NCBI RefSeq assembly: GCF_018324205.1
Contig: NZ_AP023356.1
Span: forward strand, 6,325,501 to 6,389,500
Origin: Actinoplanes ianthinogenes
Lineage (GTDB): Bacteria > Actinomycetota > Actinomycetes > Mycobacteriales > Micromonosporaceae
Direction: 5' to 3'
DNA length: 64,000 bases
This document shows positions 17,272-25,817 of this stretch, piece after piece; the first letter of the stretch is position 1, and each line of letters starts with the position of its first letter. A model generated the notes under the pieces. The model made no database searches. It was given only the letters and a program-made list of their open reading frames with translations, and was not told the origin of the DNA. The translations under genes and the position numbers were made by a program.

Positions 17272-20244
17272 ATGACCCGGCCCACCCGGCTGGCGCGGTA
17301 CGGCTTCGCCGACAACGGGGCCGACCTGCTCGGCGCGCGGGGCCTGCGGCTCTGGGACGCCGAGCACGGGCCGGTCAGCGCCGAGGCGGCCGAGCTGATC
17401 CACGCCCTGTCCCGGGCCGCCGACCCGGACCTGGCGCTGCGGCAGTTCCACCGGCTGGTCGACTCGGTCTCCCGGGCCGCCGAGCGGGCCAACGGCGGCC
17501 GCCCCACCGGCCCGACCGGCGAGATCACCGAGAACGCGGCGACCCGGGAGCTGATCGACCGGCTCCACCAGGACCACGGGCTGCGCCGGCGGCTGGTCGC
17601 GGTGCTCGGCGCGTCGTCCACGCTCGGCGATCACCTGGTCGCCAACGAGCAGGAGTGGCGCACCCTGGCCACCGAGAAGAGCGGGCTGCCGCCGGACCCG
17701 GAGGGGCACCTCGAACTGGAGGCGGCGACCGTTCCGGCGCTGCGCCGGGCGTACCGGATCGCGCTGCTCCGGGTCGCCGCCGCCGACCTGACCGGCGGGC
17801 GCGGCCTGGAGCCGACCATGCTCGCGCTCTCCACGCTCGCCGACGAGACGCTGGCCGCGGCGTACGCGATCGCCGTCGCCGCTCTCCCCGAGGGCACACC
17901 GGAGCCCCGCCTGGCCGTGGTGGCGATGGGCAAGTGCGGCGGCAACGAGCTGAATTACGTCTCCGACGTCGACGTGATCTTCGTGGCCGCCGGCGACGAC
18001 GACCTCCAGGCCGGGACCACCGTCGCCGCCCGGCTGATGGAGATCTGCGGGCAGGTGGCCTGGCCGGTGGACGCCGCACTGCGCCCGGAGGGCAGCCGCG
18101 GCCCGCTGGTCCGGACCCTCGCCAGCCACCAGGCCTACTACCGGCGCTGGGCACGCACCTGGGAGTTCCAGGCGCTGCTCAAGGCCCGCCCGGCGGCCGG
18201 CGACCTGGCCCTGGCGCAGGAGTGGCTGGCCGACCTGGCGCCGCTGGTCTGGCACGCGGCCGAGCGGCCGGAGGCGGTCGCCGACGTCCGCGACATGCGC
18301 CGCAAGATCATCGACAACGTGCCGCCCAAGGAGCTGGACCGGGAGATCAAGCGCGGGCCGGGCGGCCTGCGCGACATCGAGTTCGCGGTGCAGCTGCTGC
18401 AACTGGTGCACGGCCGGGTCGACGAGACGCTGCGGCTGCCCGGCACCCTGCCGGCCCTGCGCGCGCTGGTCACCGGCGGTTACGTGGGGCGCCAGGACGG
18501 TGAGACGCTGCTGCGCGGGTACCGCTTCCTGCGCGCCGTCGAGCACCGCCTGCAACTGCAGCACCTGCGCCGGACGCACACCGTCCCGGACGACCCGGCC
18601 GGCGTGCGCTGGCTCGCGGCGGCGCTCGGCTACACCCCGCTGCCCGGGCAGGACGCCGTGGAGGCGTTCCGCTCCGACTGGGTGGGGCACGCCGCCAACG
18701 TCCGCCGCCTGCACGTCAAGCTGCTCTATCGGCCGCTGCTGGAGGCCGTGGCCCGGGTGCCGGCCGAGGCGCTGCGGATGACCCCGGCGTCCGCCCGCAA
18801 GCGCCTGGAGATCCTCGGCTTCGCCGACCCGGCCGCCGCGCTGCGGCACCTGGAGGCGCTGACCGGCGGGGTGACCAGGACCTCGGCGATCCAGCGCACC
18901 CTGCTGCCGATGCTGCTCCAGGAGTTCGCCGACGCGCCGGAGCCGGACCGCGGCCTGCTCAACTACCGGCATGTGTCGGACAAGCTGGGCAGCACCCCGT
19001 GGTACCTGCGGCTGCTGCGCGACGGCGGCCCGGTCGCCCGCCGGCTGGCCCGGGTGATCAGCCTCTCCCGGTACGCCACCGACCTGCTCACCCGCGACCC
19101 GGAGGCGCTGCGGCTGCTCGCCGACGACCCGGAGTTGCAGCCCCGCTCCCGGGAGAAGCTGCTGGACGGGTTCGCCGCCGCGGCCGAACGGCACGCCGAC
19201 GACCCGGGCAAGGCGATCGCGGCGGTCCGCGCGCTGCGGCGCCGGGAGCTGTTCCGGCTGGCCTGCGCCGACATCCTGAGCCACGGCGGCGCGCTGGCCC
19301 CGGACCGGCCGATCGACGTGCACACCCTCGGCGCCGCGCTCTCCGACGTCACCGACGCCACCCTGAACGCCGCGCTGCTCATCGCCCGCCGCGTCAAGCC
19401 GGGCCCGCCCGGGATGCGGTTCGCGGTGATCGGCATGGGCCGCCTCGGCGGGTACGAGATGAGCTACCCCTCCGACGCCGACGTCCTGTTCGTCTTCGAC
19501 GGCGGTGACGAGGCCGCCGCGCACGCCATCGCGGAGGAGATGCGGCGGCTGCTCAACGCGCCCGCCCCGGACCCGGCCCTGGGCGTCGACGCCGACCTGC
19601 GCCCGGAGGGCCGGCAGGGTCCGCTGGTCCGCAGCTTGCAGGCCTACCAGCAGTACTACGACCGCTGGTCGAAGGTGTGGGAGGCGCAGGCGCTGCTGCG
19701 CGCCCGGTTCGTCTGCGGCTCACCGGAGCTGGGCCTGGCCTTCGAGCGACTGGCCGACACCAAGCGGTACCCGGCCGGTGGCCTGACCCGCGAGCAGGTG
19801 GTGGAGATCCGCCGGATCAAGGCCCGGGTGGAGACCGAGCGGCTGCCCCGCGGCGCCGACCCGAACACGCACACCAAGCTGGGCCGCGGCGGGCTCGCCG
19901 ACGTCGAGTGGGCGGTCCAGCTGCTCCAGTTGCGGCACGCGCACGCGCTGCCCGGCCTGCGCCGCACCCGCACCCTGGAGGCGCTCGACGCGGAGGCCGA
20001 GGCCGGCCTGGTCGAGGCGGCCGACGCGGAGGCGATGGCGGCCGGCTGGACCCTCGCGGCCCAGGTGCGCAACGCGCTGACCCTGGTCCGGGGCCGCCCG
20101 ACCGACCAGCTGCCGCAGCACGGGGTGGAGCTGGCCGGGACGGTGCTGCTGCTCGGCGGGGGCGATCCGGGCGAGTTCGTCGACCGTTACCTGCGGATCA
20201 CCCGGCGCTCCCGGGCCGCCATGCAACGCGTCATGGAGTCCTGA
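17272..20244 (+). CDS. glnE: Bifunctional glutamine synthetase adenylyltransferase/adenylyl-removing enzyme
   Basis: 990 residues, the normal length. Two nucleotidyltransferase domains are visible: the N-terminal deadenylylase has MGKCGGNELNYVSDVDV (about residue 220) and the C-terminal adenylyltransferase has GMGRLGGYEMSYPSDADV (about residue 721), each with the Asp-x-Asp metal site. Each is followed by the RGPGGLRDIEF or RGGLADVEWAV block. GlnE switches housekeeping glutamine synthetase off and on by adding or removing AMP from one Tyr. Its target here is GlnA1 (Tyr402), 19 kb away; the nearby GlnA2 lacks that Tyr. Confidence 0.97.
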   Translation: MTRPTRLARYGFADNGADLLGARGLRLWDAEHGPVSAEAAELIHALSRAADPDLALRQFHRLVDSVSRAAERANGGRPTGPTGEITENAATRELIDRLHQDHGLRRRLVAVLGASSTLGDHLVANEQEWRTLATEKSGLPPDPEGHLELEAATVPALRRAYRIALLRVAAADLTGGRGLEPTMLALSTLADETLAAAYAIAVAALPEGTPEPRLAVVAMGKCGGNELNYVSDVDVIFVAAGDDDLQAGTTVAARLMEICGQVAWPVDAALRPEGSRGPLVRTLASHQAYYRRWARTWEFQALLKARPAAGDLALAQEWLADLAPLVWHAAERPEAVADVRDMRRKIIDNVPPKELDREIKRGPGGLRDIEFAVQLLQLVHGRVDETLRLPGTLPALRALVTGGYVGRQDGETLLRGYRFLRAVEHRLQLQHLRRTHTVPDDPAGVRWLAAALGYTPLPGQDAVEAFRSDWVGHAANVRRLHVKLLYRPLLEAVARVPAEALRMTPASARKRLEILGFADPAAALRHLEALTGGVTRTSAIQRTLLPMLLQEFADAPEPDRGLLNYRHVSDKLGSTPWYLRLLRDGGPVARRLARVISLSRYATDLLTRDPEALRLLADDPELQPRSREKLLDGFAAAAERHADDPGKAIAAVRALRRRELFRLACADILSHGGALAPDRPIDVHTLGAALSDVTDATLNAALLIARRVKPGPPGMRFAVIGMGRLGGYEMSYPSDADVLFVFDGGDEAAAHAIAEEMRRLLNAPAPDPALGVDADLRPEGRQGPLVRSLQAYQQYYDRWSKVWEAQALLRARFVCGSPELGLAFERLADTKRYPAGGLTREQVVEIRRIKARVETERLPRGADPNTHTKLGRGGLADVEWAVQLLQLRHAHALPGLRRTRTLEALDAEAEAGLVEAADAEAMAAGWTLAAQVRNALTLVRGRPTDQLPQHGVELAGTVLLLGGGDPGEFVDRYLRITRRSRAAMQRVMES

Positions 20245-20277
20245 CCACTTCCGGTCCGCTTCGGCTTGCGACCGCGG

Positions 20278-20351
20278 CTCTTCCGGTACGGCGGGAGCGT
20301 CCCGGGCTGGGCCGGGGCGGGACGGTGCTCACCGTGTACCGAAAAACGGGT
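20278..20351. terminator. Inverted repeat between convergent glnE and MarR genes
   Basis: Arms around CTTCCGGTACGG (about 20280-20292) and CGTGTACCGAAAAACGGG (about 20333-20350) are inverse and enclose complementary GGGAGCGTCCCG/CGGGACGGTGCTC stretches. This is another copy of the 3'-end element described at 13.3 kb. Confidence 0.55.
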
Positions 20352-20358
20352 TTGATCG

Positions 20359-20793
20359 TCAGGGGGTGGCGGCGGCGATGACCTGGGTGAGGGACGCGTG
20401 CAGGCGCTGGAGATCCTCGATCGGCATGCCGAGGCGCTCGACGACGGCGGGCGGGATCTTCTCCGCCTCGGCGCGCAGGGCACGGCCGCGATCGGTCAGC
20501 GTGATGGCCAGGCTGCGCTCGTCGGCCGGGTCCCGCTGGCGGGTCAGGTAACCGATCGCCTCCAGGCGCTTGAGCAGCGGGGACAGCGTCCCCGGATCGA
20601 GCTGGAGCAGCTCGCTGAGCCGGCGCACGGAGAGCGGCGAGTCGCCCCAGAGGGCGAGCATCACCAGATATTGCGGGTGGGTCAGGCCCATCGGCTCCAG
20701 CAGGGGGCGGTAGATCGCCACCACGCTGCGCGCGGCCACCGACAGGGCGAAGCAGACCTGCCGTTCCAGGGCCAGGGGATCGTCGTCACTCAC
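20359..20793 (-). CDS. MarR-family regulator, OhrR-like
   Basis: 144 residues. Winged-helix domain PLSVRRLSELLQLDPGTLSPLLKRLEAIG with the wing RQRDPADERS. The N-terminus ERQVCFALSVAARSVV places a Cys at residue 14, matching the peroxide-sensing Cys of OhrR regulators, and LTHPQYLVMLALWG is the typical next block. OhrR proteins release DNA when this Cys is oxidised by organic hydroperoxides. No ohr gene is adjacent; the divergent 68-residue gene and the MFS gene behind it are the candidate targets, alongside autorepression. Confidence 0.9.
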   Translation of the reverse strand: MSDDDPLALERQVCFALSVAARSVVAIYRPLLEPMGLTHPQYLVMLALWGDSPLSVRRLSELLQLDPGTLSPLLKRLEAIGYLTRQRDPADERSLAITLTDRGRALRAEAEKIPPAVVERLGMPIEDLQRLHASLTQVIAAATP

Positions 20794-20823
20794 TTGCGCT
20801 TCTCCTCAGGTCGGCGGTTATCC

Positions 20824-20862
20824 TACCAATAATTGGGGTACCAACGGTTTGTGTACCAAGTA
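20824..20862. promoter_or_regulatory. Candidate MarR/OhrR operator between divergent genes
   Basis: An AT-rich island in a GC-rich background holds the palindrome CCAAT-A-ATTGG (20826-20836) and a second imperfect copy (TACCAACGGTTTGTGTACC). Repeated TACC/GGTA half-sites about 18-20 nt apart suit a winged-helix dimer. It lies between the MarR start (20793) and the plus-strand start (20895). Confidence 0.55.
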
Positions 20863-20894
20863 GTTCAGCGCGCCAACCAGGTGAGGAGAGCGTC

Positions 20895-21101
20895 GTGTCG
20901 CAGTGGCAGGATCGGTTCGCGAACTGGTTCCACCAGACCTTCGACGACATGTGGTTCCGCACCATCATCGGGCCGGCCCAGACCAAGGGCGCCGTGCAGG
21001 GCTGCGACGAGTTCGCCCGCGAGGGGTGGAAGGCGGACCTGGAGCGCCGCAAGCAGTTCACCCGCGACGAGCGCAACCGCAAACGTGCGATGAAGCGCTG
21101 A
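20895..21101 (+). CDS. Small hypothetical protein, 68 residues
   Basis: GTG start with a strong GTGAGGAGAG ribosome site 5 nt upstream. Residues 1-35 are aromatic (SQWQDRFANWFHQTFDDMWF), the C-terminus is highly basic (ERRKQFTRDERNRKRAMKR). Soluble, no signal peptide or membrane span. It is divergent from the OhrR-like gene and precedes the MFS gene by 78 bp, so it is likely controlled by the regulator. I do not recognise the family. Confidence 0.75.
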   Translation: MSQWQDRFANWFHQTFDDMWFRTIIGPAQTKGAVQGCDEFAREGWKADLERRKQFTRDERNRKRAMKR

Positions 21102-21179
21102 ATCTGTCCGATCCGCAGCCCTCCCGATCGTCGTTCTGGTGGGACCCGTCCGGGTCCGTACCGAACCGGGAGGCGGACA

Positions 21180-22340
21180 GTGATCCTCGACCAGCAACGG
21201 ACCTCGTCCGACACATCCGGGCGGTGGGCCGTGACCGCCGTGTTCTTCGTCAACGGGCTGACGTTGTCGACGGACATCGTGCGGGCGCCGTCCCTCAAGG
21301 AGGCGTACCACCTCAGCGCCGGCTGGTTCGGGTGCACCGGCCTGCTGTTCGCCGTGGCGGCCCTGGCCTGCATGCAGGTCGTCGGCCCGCTGACGGCCCG
21401 GGTGGGCACCCGGGCGGTGCTGCGGGTGACGCTGGCGGTGATGCCGGTGCTGCTCGCCGGTTTGGCCGTGGTCCCCGGGGCGTGGGGCTTCGCCGTGCTG
21501 ACCACCCTGCTCGGCGCGGCGCACGGGACCACCGACGCCGCGATGAACACCAGCGCGGTCGCCGTCGAGCGGCGCGCCGGGCGGCCGGTCCTCAACGGTT
21601 GTCACGCGGCGTGGAGCGTCAGCGCGGTCGTCGCCTCACTCTCCACCGCCGCCCTGATCCAGGCCGGGGTCTCGCTCACCGCTCACCTCGTGGGCGCCGG
21701 CGTTCTCCTGCTGGTCGCGGGCGCGGTGCTCGGCGCGCGGCTGCCGGACGACGGCCGGGGCGTGCCCGGCGGCGCGCCGGAGCGGGCCGGCTGGAGCCGG
21801 CCCCTGGTCCTGCTCGGGCTGACCGCCACGGCCGTGATGATCTGCGAGGGCGGGGCGCTCGGGTGGGGCGGGATCTTCCTGCACGAGGAGCGGCACGCGA
21901 CGCTGGGGCTGGCGGCCGCCGCGATCACCGCCTACACCGGCGGCCAGAGTGCCGGGCGGCTCGTCGGGGACCGGCTGACGGTGCGGTGGGGTGCGACCAC
22001 GCTCTTCCGGCTGGGTGCGGTGCTGGCCGCCGGTGGTTTCGCGGGGGCGGTCCTGGCGCCGCATCCGGTGGTCGCGGTGATCGGGTTCGCGGTGGCCGGG
22101 TCGGGCTCCTCGGTGCTGGTGCCGCTGACCTACAGCGCGGTCGGGCGGCTGGGGGGCGCGTCCGAGGCGGCGTTGGTGTCGCGGCTGACGACGTTCACCT
22201 ACACCGGGATCCTGCTGGGGCCGGCGCTGATCGGCTGGAGCGCCGGGCGGCTCGGTCTCGCCGCGACGATGGCCGCGCTGCCGGTGTTGCTGCTGCTGGT
22301 CGCCGCCGCGCCGCGACCGCGTCAGCTGGTCAGCTCGTAG
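21180..22340 (+). CDS. Major facilitator superfamily transporter, YbjJ-like
   Basis: 386 residues, GTG start, about 12 membrane segments. The stretch TTDAAMNTSAVAVERRAGRP and then NGCHAAWSVSAVVASL is typical of the FucP/YbjJ-type MFS branch (usual motif DxAMN...LNxxHxxWS). Substrate unknown; such carriers are often annotated as sugar or drug exporters. The 3' end overlaps the convergent membrane protein gene by 19 bp. Possible regulation by the OhrR-like protein through the upstream operator is inference. Confidence 0.88.
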   Translation: MILDQQRTSSDTSGRWAVTAVFFVNGLTLSTDIVRAPSLKEAYHLSAGWFGCTGLLFAVAALACMQVVGPLTARVGTRAVLRVTLAVMPVLLAGLAVVPGAWGFAVLTTLLGAAHGTTDAAMNTSAVAVERRAGRPVLNGCHAAWSVSAVVASLSTAALIQAGVSLTAHLVGAGVLLLVAGAVLGARLPDDGRGVPGGAPERAGWSRPLVLLGLTATAVMICEGGALGWGGIFLHEERHATLGLAAAAITAYTGGQSAGRLVGDRLTVRWGATTLFRLGAVLAAGGFAGAVLAPHPVVAVIGFAVAGSGSSVLVPLTYSAVGRLGGASEAALVSRLTTFTYTGILLGPALIGWSAGRLGLAATMAALPVLLLLVAAAPRPRQLVSS

Positions 22341-24364
22341 CGGCCGGGGCCCGGCACCCGCAGAATCGTCCAGTCACCGTCGCGGATCACCTCGGCGCCG
22401 TCCGAGGCGTGCAGCCAGCGGTACCAGCGGACCCGCAGCCGGATGTCGCCGCCGGCCGGCGCGTCCACGGTGAGGGCGGCGGCGGTGTGCCGGACCAGGG
22501 TGGCCGGGGCGGCCACGATCGGCTGCGGGGCGGCGACGGCGTAGAGCCGCCAGTGCGCGTCCGACCAGACCGGGGTCAGGTAGGGGAGACCGGCCGTGAC
22601 CAGCTCCGCCTCGGCCCGGCCGGACCAGGACAGCTCGGTGTCCGGCACCGCGACGAACTGGACCGCCTGCTCGGCCAGCCACAGCCGGTAGGTGCCGGCG
22701 CTCAGCGGCACGCCGGTGCCGGCGGCGCCCGGAACCGTGGTGAAGAAGATCGGGTTCCGGTCGATGTCCGCCTGCCGCAGCCAGCCCCGGGCCAGCGGGA
22801 CGTCGCCGAGCCGGGCCGCCTCCCAGTAAGCCCTGGTCGGCGGGATCTCCACCCGGCCGGTCAGGGTCTCGGCGGCGAGGCGGTCGGTGAGCGGGCGGAA
22901 GTAGGCCGGGTCGGCGGCCGGGTTGCCGATGTCGCGCAGGTCCGCCGGCACCACCGGCGGCTGCCACCAGGCGGTCAGGGCGAGGATCGCGGTGATCCCG
23001 GCGGTCACGGTCCGCTTGCCCAGGCGGTCCGGCAGTTTCGCGTACGCCGCGAGCACCGGCAACGCGAACATCACCGCCAGTCGCGTCGCGTTGAGTCCGA
23101 CCGGCGTGTGCACGAGAGCCGCCGCCAGGACGCCGGCCGACGACAGCAGCGCGCCGATCCGTACCGGGCGGACCGGGACCAGCGCCGCCACCAGCAGCCC
23201 GGTCAGCACCGCGTGCAGCGTGTCGGTCCGGCTGATGTTCATCCACCCGCCGTCGCCGAAGAGCAGCGCGTTCAGCCCGATGAGCCCCGCCGCCGGCGCC
23301 GCGATCAGCAGCCCGCCGAGCACCCGAACCCCCGGCTGGTCCCGGTGGCCCCTACCCGCCCCGGGGAAGGGCTCTGAGTGCCAGCCCGGGTTGTCGGGCT
23401 GGTCCTGGTGGCCCTTGTCCGCCCGGGGAAGGGGCCGTGGGTGCCAGCCCGGGGTGTCGGGCTGGTCGTGGTGGCCCTTGTCCGCCCGGGGAAGGGGCCG
23501 TGGGTGCCAGCCCGGTGTGTCGGGCTGGTCCTGGTGGCCCTTGCCCGGCCCGGGGAAGGGCTCTGAGTGCCAGCCCGGGGTGTCGGGCTGGTCGTGGTGG
23601 CCCTTGTCCGCCCGGGGAAGGGGCCGTGGGTGCCAGCCCGGTGTGTCGGGCTGGTCCTGGTGGCCCTTGCCCGGCCCGGGGAAGGGCTCTGAGTGCCAGC
23701 CCGGTGTGTCGGGCTGGTCTTGGTGGCCTTTGGCCGGCCTGGGGAGGGGCTGTGGGTGCCAGCCCGGGGTGTCGGGCTGGTCCTGGTGGCCCTTTCGAGG
23801 CGGGGGAAAGGGCCACCAGGGCCAGCTCGACAGGAGTAGGGCGGTGCCGGCGAGGCCGAGGAAGAGGGCGACGACGGGGCTGGTGGCTGACGCGAGGGCG
23901 GCCAACAGGGCGGCGGCGAACGCGGCGGAGCGGCGGGGGAGGTAGGTCAGGGCGAGGAGGGCGGCCAGGCCGAGGCAGACCCCGAGACCGTAGGTGACCC
24001 GTCCGCTCACCAGGTTGCCGCCGACACCGACCACGCCGAGCAGGCCGGCCAGCCACAGGCGGCGCCCGCCGGTCCGCCGGAACAACTGGAGCAGGAGCAC
24101 CGATCCGGTGACCGACGCCACCACGCCGGCGACCCGGACCCCGAGCAACGTCATCACCGGCTGTGACACCAGGCTGTAGCCGAGCTGGTCCACCCCGGCG
24201 TACCACCGCAGGTCGATCGGGGTCCACCCGTGCGCGGCGAAGAACTCCGCCCGGGCGACCTGAGCGGCCAGGTCAGAGCCCATCCGCGGGGCGGCCAGGT
24301 AGGCACCGCCGAGGACCGCCGCGAGCAACGCGATGATCCCTTCCCGCCGGTGCCGTGCCCACAT
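22322..24364 (-). CDS. Large hypothetical membrane protein with seven 21-residue repeats
   Basis: 680 residues. About 190 N-terminal residues hold several membrane segments and the motif IDLRWYAGVDQLGYSL; then comes a hydrophilic block of seven 21-residue repeats of the form KGHQDQPDTPGWHPRPLPRA (about residues 192-340), then more membrane segments and an extracytoplasmic-looking C-terminal domain (residues 480-680). The layout resembles GT-C glycosyltransferase-like membrane proteins, and two real mannosyltransferase genes lie divergent and adjacent (58 bp between starts), but I recognise no catalytic motif. The repeat block interrupts what otherwise looks like one membrane protein, so it is probably an insertion or expansion in one loop. 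Confidence 0.72.
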   Translation of the reverse strand: MWARHRREGIIALLAAVLGGAYLAAPRMGSDLAAQVARAEFFAAHGWTPIDLRWYAGVDQLGYSLVSQPVMTLLGVRVAGVVASVTGSVLLLQLFRRTGGRRLWLAGLLGVVGVGGNLVSGRVTYGLGVCLGLAALLALTYLPRRSAAFAAALLAALASATSPVVALFLGLAGTALLLSSWPWWPFPPPRKGHQDQPDTPGWHPQPLPRPAKGHQDQPDTPGWHSEPFPGPGKGHQDQPDTPGWHPRPLPRADKGHHDQPDTPGWHSEPFPGPGKGHQDQPDTPGWHPRPLPRADKGHHDQPDTPGWHPRPLPRADKGHQDQPDNPGWHSEPFPGAGRGHRDQPGVRVLGGLLIAAPAAGLIGLNALLFGDGGWMNISRTDTLHAVLTGLLVAALVPVRPVRIGALLSSAGVLAAALVHTPVGLNATRLAVMFALPVLAAYAKLPDRLGKRTVTAGITAILALTAWWQPPVVPADLRDIGNPAADPAYFRPLTDRLAAETLTGRVEIPPTRAYWEAARLGDVPLARGWLRQADIDRNPIFFTTVPGAAGTGVPLSAGTYRLWLAEQAVQFVAVPDTELSWSGRAEAELVTAGLPYLTPVWSDAHWRLYAVAAPQPIVAAPATLVRHTAAALTVDAPAGGDIRLRVRWYRWLHASDGAEVIRDGDWTILRVPGPGRYELTS
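23390..23830. repeat. 63-bp in-frame minisatellite, seven copies
   Basis: The word gtcgggctgg recurs at 23393, 23456, 23519, 23582, 23645, 23708 and 23771, exactly 63 bp apart each time. Two unit variants alternate (one with aagggctctgagtg, one with aaggggccgtgggtg), implying amplification of larger two-unit blocks. Confidence 0.95.
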
Positions 24365-24422
24365 CCCGTCGACAGTACCGGGCGTCCCGTGCGTTGCAGC
24401 GTGTCACGGTAGGGTCAGCGCC

Positions 24423-25817
24423 ATGCCCCGTCCGTCCCTCGTCCGCGCCACGGGGCTGCTCGGCAGCGCCCTGCTGGCCGGCGCCGCCTACCTCGGTGGC
24501 GCGCACCGGCCGTGGACGCCGACGATGACCCCGCGGACGGTCCTCGCCGGGCGGGACGGGGTGCTGCTGCCGCTGCTCTGGCTGGCCGGGGTCGCGCTGC
24601 TGATCGGCGCCTGGTGGGCCGGGCGGCGGGTGGTGCCGTCGGCGCGGTGGGCGTTCGTCACGGCGGGGCTGTGGGCGCTGCCGCTGCTCGCGTTCCTGCC
24701 GCTGGGCAGCTACGACGCCTATTCGTACGCGTGTCAGGGCTGGCAGCAGGCGGCCGGGCTCGACCCGTACGCCGGCGGGGTCGATCTTCTGGGGTGTCCC
24801 TGGGCCGACGCCGTCGCGCCCACCTGGCGGGCCGCCCCCGCGCCCTACGGCCCGGTCTTCCTGGTCCTGGCCGCGGCCGCGGCCAAGCTGGGCGGCTCGC
24901 TCACCGGGACCGTCGCCCTGCTCCGCCTGATCGCGGTGCTCGGCGTCGCGGCGCTCGGCGCCTGCCTGCCGGTGCTGGCCCGGCGGGCCGGGGTGCCGGC
25001 GGCGCGTGCGGTCTGGCTGGTGCTGGCCTGTCCGCTGGTGCTGATCCACCTGATCTCCGGCACGCACAACGACGCGGTGATGGTGGCGCTGCTGGCCGGG
25101 GCCCTGGCGGTGGCGGCGACCGGGCGCGGCTGGCCGGCCGGTGTGCTGTTCGGGCTGGCGGTCGGGGTGAAGGCGACCGCGATCGTCGCGCTGCCGTTCG
25201 CCGTCTTCCTGATCCCGCGGCCGTGGTGGCGGGCCGCGCTGGAGCTGGCCGCCGGCGCGCTCGGCGCCCTCGCCGTGGTCTCGCTCGGGTCCGGGCTGGG
25301 GCTGGGCTGGGTCCGCGGGCTGGCCGGCAGCGGGATCTCGGTGCAGTGGACCGCGCCGCCGACCGCGATCGGGATGACTCTGGAGCTCGTCGGCGTGCCG
25401 CACGCGGTCGCGGTGACCCGGGTGCTCGGCCTGATCGCCCTGGCCGGGGTGCTGCTCTGGCTGTTCCGCCGGGCTTGGCGCGGTGCCGACCCGGTGCTGC
25501 ACGCCGGGCTGGCGCTGGCCGCGACCGTTCTGCTCGCCCCGGTCTTCCATCCGTGGTATGCGATCTGGCCGCTCGCCGTGCTGGCCGCCACAGTTCGCCC
25601 GGACACTCGCTGGCTGGTCGTACCATGCGCGGTGGCCGCCGTCCTCTGCCTGCCCGACGGTTACAACCTGGCCCTCGCCACCAAGGCGCAGGGCGCCGTC
25701 GCGATGACGGTTTTCGCCGGTTTTCTAGCGTGGAAAGTGCTGCATGAAACGAATCGTGATCCTGATCGTCTCGGTGCTGGCCGCGGCGGGGCTGATCCTC
25801 ATCTCCGGGCTCCGTAA
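24423..25817 (+). CDS. Alpha-(1->6)-mannopyranosyltransferase, MptB-like
   Basis: 464 residues, about 12 membrane segments (GT-C fold). The first extracytoplasmic loop holds LGSYDAYSYACQGWQQAAGLDPYA, the acidic motif region of MptA/MptB enzymes that transfer mannose from polyprenol-phosphate-mannose to lipoglycans; PTWRAAPAPYGPVFL follows, also typical. Expected to act at the outer face of the membrane. Start ATG at 24423; TAGGGT 8-13 nt before it may be a -10 box giving a nearly leaderless transcript. The 3' end overlaps the next gene by 74 bp in another frame, so translation is probably coupled. Confidence 0.85.
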   Translation: MPRPSLVRATGLLGSALLAGAAYLGGAHRPWTPTMTPRTVLAGRDGVLLPLLWLAGVALLIGAWWAGRRVVPSARWAFVTAGLWALPLLAFLPLGSYDAYSYACQGWQQAAGLDPYAGGVDLLGCPWADAVAPTWRAAPAPYGPVFLVLAAAAAKLGGSLTGTVALLRLIAVLGVAALGACLPVLARRAGVPAARAVWLVLACPLVLIHLISGTHNDAVMVALLAGALAVAATGRGWPAGVLFGLAVGVKATAIVALPFAVFLIPRPWWRAALELAAGALGALAVVSLGSGLGLGWVRGLAGSGISVQWTAPPTAIGMTLELVGVPHAVAVTRVLGLIALAGVLLWLFRRAWRGADPVLHAGLALAATVLLAPVFHPWYAIWPLAVLAATVRPDTRWLVVPCAVAAVLCLPDGYNLALATKAQGAVAMTVFAGFLAWKVLHETNRDPDRLGAGRGGADPHLRAP

